From: a marine group bacterium Sva0996 bin134
GTDB lineage: Bacteria; Actinomycetota; Acidimicrobiia; Acidimicrobiales; Bin134
Direction: 5' to 3'
Length of the DNA: 64,000 bases
Assembly: GCA_002239105.1 (NCBI GenBank)
Contig: MPNQ01000011.1
Span: 32,580 to 96,579, forward strand
In this document: in pieces, positions 60,800 to 64,000 of the stretch
Numbering within the stretch: position 1 is the first letter of the stretch
Layout: the number at the start of each line of letters is the position of its first letter
Notes under the pieces: model-generated
What the model saw: the letters and a program-made list of their open reading frames with translations, nothing else
The model's database searches: none
What the model was told of the DNA's origin: nothing
Position numbers and translations under genes: made by a program

Positions 60800-61288
60800 T
60801 CAGTCTCGGAAATTGCCGAACTGGAGGGGAATGGCGAAATCGGCCTCCTTGAGGGCGGCGATCACCTCTTGGAGCATGTCCCGCTTCTTGCCGTTCACCC
60901 GGAGCTGATCACCCTGGGTTTGCGATGACACGCCCTTCATGCCCATGTTCTTGATGAACTTGTTCAGCTCTCGGGCCTTGTCCGCCGAGATCCCCACGGC
61001 CAACGCCGCCTCCTGGCGAACAGTCCCGCCGGCGGCATCCTCCACCGACCCGTAGGTCACCCCCTTTAGCGAAACCTTGCGCCGCACCAACTTCTCCTCC
61101 AGCACCTGGCGAGCCGCCGCCAGCCGGTCTTCGCTAGACGACCGCAGCGTGATCACCCCGTCGCCCAGTTCCACCTCGCTGCCGGTGTTCTTGAAGTCAT
61201 ATCGGCTGTGAATCTCCCGAGCCGCCTGGTCCACCGCATTGCGGACCTCCTGCATGTCCAGCTCAGAAGAAACATCAAACGTCGGCAT
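60800..61288 (-). CDS. yajQ: YajQ-family nucleotide-binding protein
   Basis: 162 residues. PTFDVSSELDMQEVRNAVDQ, EIHSRYDFKNTGSEVEL and INTKARELNKFIK-like DKARELNKFIKNMGMKGVSS are YajQ signatures, ending IPLQFGNFRD. The family folds as two ferredoxin-like domains and binds c-di-GMP or tRNA/rRNA in some species. ATG 61288 has TAGGTT (61295-61300, minus strand) 6 bases upstream. Convergent with the AlbA_2 gene, 24 bp from its stop. Confidence 0.93.
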   Translation of the reverse strand: MPTFDVSSELDMQEVRNAVDQAAREIHSRYDFKNTGSEVELGDGVITLRSSSEDRLAAARQVLEEKLVRRKVSLKGVTYGSVEDAAGGTVRQEAALAVGISADKARELNKFIKNMGMKGVSSQTQGDQLRVNGKKRDMLQEVIAALKEADFAIPLQFGNFRD

Positions 61289-61405
61289 GACCCGAACCTA
61301 CCGCACCGCCACCAACGCTATTCGTGCCGTCAAAGGAAGATGATCTGAGATAATGACTTCTGTTCCAAGGCCGTTTTCGAGCAGCGTCACCAAGGAGAGA
61401 AGGCC

Positions 61406-61594
61406 ATGACTTCCATTCCTGAATCCGAGGTACATCACATCACCGAAGAGGAGCTAGACGTGCTCATCGAGAAGACCCTGCAAGAGGCCGGGGTCGAGCT
61501 AGAAGAACTCCGCCGCCAGTACATCCTCGGCCGATTTGAGTCCGAAAAACTCCGCCGGACATGGTTTGTAGTCGCGGGCCTCGGTCGCGCCTGA
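61406..61594 (+). CDS. Small acidic hypothetical protein
   Basis: 62 residues. The N-terminal half is acidic and helical (ITEEELDVLIEKTLQEAGVELEELRRQ); the end is basic and hydrophobic (SEKLRRTWFVVAGLGRA). ATG 61406 sits behind AAGGAGAGAAGGCC, an excellent Shine-Dalgarno, which is the main reason to accept it. No family recognised. It lies 47 bp upstream of tRNA-Tyr. Confidence 0.6.
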   Translation: MTSIPESEVHHITEEELDVLIEKTLQEAGVELEELRRQYILGRFESEKLRRTWFVVAGLGRA

Positions 61595-61641
61595 ATTGAG
61601 TAGGGCCGCGCCCTCGCCGCCCGGTAGGGTTGTCCTCCGTT

Positions 61642-61723
61642 GGGTCGGTGCCCGAGTGGCCAAAGGGAACGGGCTGTAAACCCGTCGGCATAGCCTTCGG
61701 AGGTTCAAATCCTCCCCGGCCCA
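61642..61723 (+). tRNA. tRNA-Tyr (anticodon GTA)
   Basis: An 82-base class II tRNA. Acceptor GGGTCGG (61642-61648) pairs with CCGGCCC (61716-61722), discriminator A. The anticodon arm ACGGG-CTGTAAA-CCCGT has GTA in positions 34-36. The long variable arm is typical of bacterial tRNA-Tyr. The T arm is GGAGG-TTCAAAT-CCTCC. CCA is not encoded, consistent with the CCA-adding enzyme at 33105-34331. Confidence 0.95.
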
Positions 61724-61857
61724 CGACAGTCATCTCCGTCAATCGACCGAAGTCCTTCAGCGATTTGGAACGCTTGAGCCGGCCAAGTACCTCTGAGTGG
61801 CGTCGGGAGGTGTGAATTGCGCCTGGACTCGACGATGTGTCGGGTAGCGGACCGCGA

Positions 61858-63321
61858 TCAGCTTTGTTTGATCACCGCCTCGGCATGCATCTCCCCGAGG
61901 GAGCCCAAGAGTGAGATTGCTTCTTCGAAGAGGGTGGATACCGCTTCCCGTTTGTCGTCGCCGATTTGATGTTTCTGAAACGCCTGTGTGCGCTTGCGTC
62001 CGGCTCGGTGCTCACTGACGTTGCGGAGGTCGTGGATCTTCCTCAAGACGCTGATGTCCTGTTCTAGGTGTTGGTAGCCCTTGTAATCGAGCCACCGTTC
62101 GAGCAGGGCGATGGACTTTTCATTTTTCTCGCACTCAGGCAGTTCTGATTTCAGCTGTCGCGTATTGACGCTCTCAACCATCAGACGGTCAAGTGCTTGG
62201 ACTTGTTCGCCAAACTCCCTGTTCCCTCCTCTGGGCGGGACACGGAGGCTGGCGAGAAGTTGGGGGTCGTCGTCGTCGGGGTCTCTGAACAGGTCCCAAC
62301 CCCATTCGGCGGCCCAGTCGACCCGGAATCTCTTGTAAGCCGCCTGTAGCCGCCACGCAGGGGACTCCGCGTCGGCCCATTGCCCAGAGATTTGCCGCTC
62401 GAAGGCGGTCCGGCTGGGGGTCCCATCGGGCACAAATATGTTGTGGAATAACCAGTGGTGGCGCTCATTTGCGGGCAGATCGCGCCCGAGGTCGCCCAAC
62501 CACACCATCACATGTTCGGGATGGTTGTTGTCCACGCTCACACCCCACAGGCCTCCGCAGGAGAGATAGCCATCGCGCACCTCGTACTTGGGCTCGGAGT
62601 AGTAGTAGTCAAGCACCTCTGGGGTGAAATAGACGGGCGTGAGATAGTGGGGCGCACCAGAATTGAGGTCGAAGTAATCGTCCAGAGCATCGGGGTCGCA
62701 GGTGCTCTTGATGGGATCGCCTTCCGGAGTTTCTCCAATGACGAACTCCGGAAAATCGACATCTTCTTGCCTTTCGAACGGCCATTGCCCGCACTCAGAC
62801 CTGGGAGGAGGCAATATCACTTTCTTGCCCCTCAGCAAGGAGGACTTGGCACCCGTCTGTTTGTTCTCCCGTATAGACAGATGCAAGTAGTGATCCTCAC
62901 CTCTGATCTCGCGATCCAGTACGTGGTCATCGCATAAGTGGGAAGTGGCAACAATTGAGTCCATGTACTTGACGAGCACGAACTGGGCCGCTGCTTGGAA
63001 CTGCCTCAACAGCTTCGTACGAACTCGAACGAGGTCCTCGCTCACTTCACAGGCGTCCTCCTCGGTGCCATCGTCGTTCAGCTTCTTGAAGACCCTCCCG
63101 TCGGCGTTCCACAGATTGTGGTAGAGGCAGAACTCTTGAAGCAGCTGCGGGCGCATCCGAGGCAGCACCCCCAGATGGTCTTGGATGATGGCAATGGGTT
63201 CGACTCCGAAGTCGCCGCCAGAACGGCTGTACTTAAGCTCGCCCCCGGCATCCTCCCAAAGCGACGGGCCACCACTTCCAATGCGTACATCCCAGGCGTA
63301 CTTCTGCAAGAGCGCAGGCAC
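61858..63321 (-). CDS. Uncharacterised protein with C-terminal R-x4-H motif, possibly defence-linked
   Basis: About 487 residues from GTG 63321. Conserved-looking blocks: YAWDVRIGSGGPSLWEDAGG, QLLQEFCLYHNLWNADGRV, GAPHYLTPVYFTPEVLDYYY, SCGGLWGVSVDNNHPEHVMVWLGDLGRDLP. I recognise these as an uncharacterised bacterial family but know no function. The helical C-terminus has HDLRNVSEH (R433 to H438), matching the R-x4-6-H pattern of HEPN ribonucleases; this is only a suggestion. The frame is open upstream to 63489, but there it is antisense to clear HsdR coding sequence. Head-to-head with hsdR, 18 bp apart. Confidence 0.7.
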   Translation of the reverse strand: MPALLQKYAWDVRIGSGGPSLWEDAGGELKYSRSGGDFGVEPIAIIQDHLGVLPRMRPQLLQEFCLYHNLWNADGRVFKKLNDDGTEEDACEVSEDLVRVRTKLLRQFQAAAQFVLVKYMDSIVATSHLCDDHVLDREIRGEDHYLHLSIRENKQTGAKSSLLRGKKVILPPPRSECGQWPFERQEDVDFPEFVIGETPEGDPIKSTCDPDALDDYFDLNSGAPHYLTPVYFTPEVLDYYYSEPKYEVRDGYLSCGGLWGVSVDNNHPEHVMVWLGDLGRDLPANERHHWLFHNIFVPDGTPSRTAFERQISGQWADAESPAWRLQAAYKRFRVDWAAEWGWDLFRDPDDDDPQLLASLRVPPRGGNREFGEQVQALDRLMVESVNTRQLKSELPECEKNEKSIALLERWLDYKGYQHLEQDISVLRKIHDLRNVSEHRAGRKRTQAFQKHQIGDDKREAVSTLFEEAISLLGSLGEMHAEAVIKQS

Positions 63322-63339
63322 GGAGCCAGCCTTGATGCG

Positions 63340-64000
63340 ATGGTCGTGGACCAGCTGGTGAAGCAGCTTGAAATCAAGGGGACTCTCGAGGTGTTGCGTC
63401 AGGGGTTCAAGTTCCAGGGCAAGAAATTGCATATGGCCTACTTCAAACCGGCCAACAAGCTCAATCCTGACGCGGTGGCGCAGTTCCACCTAAATGAACT
63501 CACGGTGACACGACAGGTTCGGTGTCATCCCGGGAAGGGTGACACCGTGGACATGGTGTTTGCTCTCAACGGTGTGCCGGTGGCGACCTGCGAACTCAAG
63601 AACCCGATGACGGGGCAAACGTGGCGGAACGCCATCCGCCAGTACAAGGAGGACCGCGACCCCAACGCTCCTTTGTTCAAGTTCTCAAAGCGAGCCCTGG
63701 TGCATTTCGCCGCCGACACCGACGAGGTCCACATGGCCACTCGGCTGTCGGGGAACAAGACCCGGTTCTTGCCTTTCAATCGGGGCAGCGCACCTGGTGA
63801 CATCAGGTGCGGGGCGGGCAACCCGGAACATCTATCGGGCTACCGCAGCAGCTACTTCTGGCAGGAGGTTCTCGAGCGGAACCGTTTTCTGGACATCTTG
63901 GGCCACTATGTGTTCATTGAGCGCCGTGACGAGAAGGTATACGGCGAGAGCGGTGCCCGTACCGTGAGGCGGGAGACGTTGGTGTTTCCCCGCTACCACC
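63340..64000 (+). CDS. hsdR: Type I restriction enzyme R subunit (HsdR), N-terminal part, cut by window edge
   Basis: Open from ATG 63340 to the window end, 220 residues seen. GTLEVLRQGFKFQGKK, AYFKPANKLNPDAVAQF, LTVTRQVRCHPGKGDTVDMV, FALNGVPVATCELKNPMTGQ, TWRNAIRQYKEDRDPNAPLF, ALVHFAADTDEVHMATRL and TRFLPFNRG match the HsdR N-terminal nuclease domain; D and E-x-K in DMVFALNGVPVATCELK are the PD-(D/E)xK residues. The helicase part must lie beyond the window. Homologues I know have roughly 100 or more residues before this point, so the 5' end may be truncated. Confidence 0.85.
   Translation, partial: MVVDQLVKQLEIKGTLEVLRQGFKFQGKKLHMAYFKPANKLNPDAVAQFHLNELTVTRQVRCHPGKGDTVDMVFALNGVPVATCELKNPMTGQTWRNAIRQYKEDRDPNAPLFKFSKRALVHFAADTDEVHMATRLSGNKTRFLPFNRGSAPGDIRCGAGNPEHLSGYRSSYFWQEVLERNRFLDILGHYVFIERRDEKVYGESGARTVRRETLVFPRYH

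Noticed and set aside
61464..61742. Minus-strand ORF containing GRGGFEPPKAMPTGLQPV and similar plus-strand frame across the same bases
   Set aside because: This is the well-known false peptide produced by translating across a tRNA gene; the bases are tRNA-Tyr at 61642-61723.
63322..63489. N-terminal extension of the unknown minus-strand protein to 63489
   Set aside because: These bases encode recognisable HsdR sequence on the plus strand; the conserved part of the minus protein begins after 63321.

Overview
This is a high-GC window, most likely from the chromosome of an actinobacterium (Actinomycetota), and I favour class Acidimicrobiia. The lineage evidence is a PadR regulator upstream of a short actinobacterial inositol-1-phosphate synthase, a HAIR (HspR) operator in front of clpB, F420-type luciferase-like oxidoreductases, DUF445, DUF6049, DUF6159 and DUF6941 proteins, and frequent GTG/TTG starts. 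I count 63 protein genes, including a 14-codon mini-ORF and two genes cut by the window edges, plus one tRNA. Coding density is very high, and no gene-free stretch exceeds about 190 bases.

Layout. 1-8.0 kb: luciferase-like monooxygenase (cut by the left edge), a formylglycine-generating enzyme, envelope proteins (DUF445, DUF6159, a lipoprotein, a small membrane protein) and an acyl-CoA ligase. 8.0-12.9 kb: a regulated cluster with a GntR/LacI-type regulator, a NitT/TauT-type binding protein, uridine phosphorylase, an ABC ATPase and a permease, which looks like nucleoside or pyrimidine uptake. 12.9-20.1 kb: F420-type oxidoreductase, glycerophosphodiesterase lipoprotein, histidine phosphatase, carboxymuconolactone decarboxylase-like protein, cell-wall amidase with a duplicated surface module, and ClpB. 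20.1-31.3 kb: a catabolic and housekeeping mix with an MFS exporter, BKACE, ArfB, an acyl-CoA dehydrogenase-like flavoprotein, two amidohydrolases, MscS, a thiolase-like protein lacking the usual Cys, two SnoaL-like proteins and a VapBC module. 31.4-39.1 kb: PadR-Ino1, then a CCA-adding enzyme/HDAC pair divergent from GNAT-DUF6049-DegV. 39.1-49.6 kb: an 11-gene complex I operon, nuoABCDHIJKLMN, without nuoEFG. 49.6-58.8 kb: Fpg/Nei glycosylase, SDR, sulfatase, acetoacetate decarboxylase-like protein, MidA-type methyltransferase, acetyl-CoA synthetase, HAD phosphatase and HtpX. 58.8-64 kb: an AlbA_2/ATPase regulator behind a phased five-copy operator array, YajQ, a small protein, tRNA-Tyr, an unknown protein with an R-x4-H motif, and the 5' part of a type I restriction HsdR, together suggesting the edge of a defence island.

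The clearest window-wide signal is promoter architecture. In about 25 cases a TANNNT -10-like hexamer ends 6-9 bases before the start codon, as expected for leaderless mRNAs. This signal sets many start sites where no Shine-Dalgarno is present. In three divergent gene pairs, 22-24 bp apart, the two -10 boxes overlap on a single shared TA step, forming compact bidirectional promoters.

All calls come from reading the sequence; no database search was run. Family names rest on recognised motifs. Start choices based on leaderless boxes are inference.
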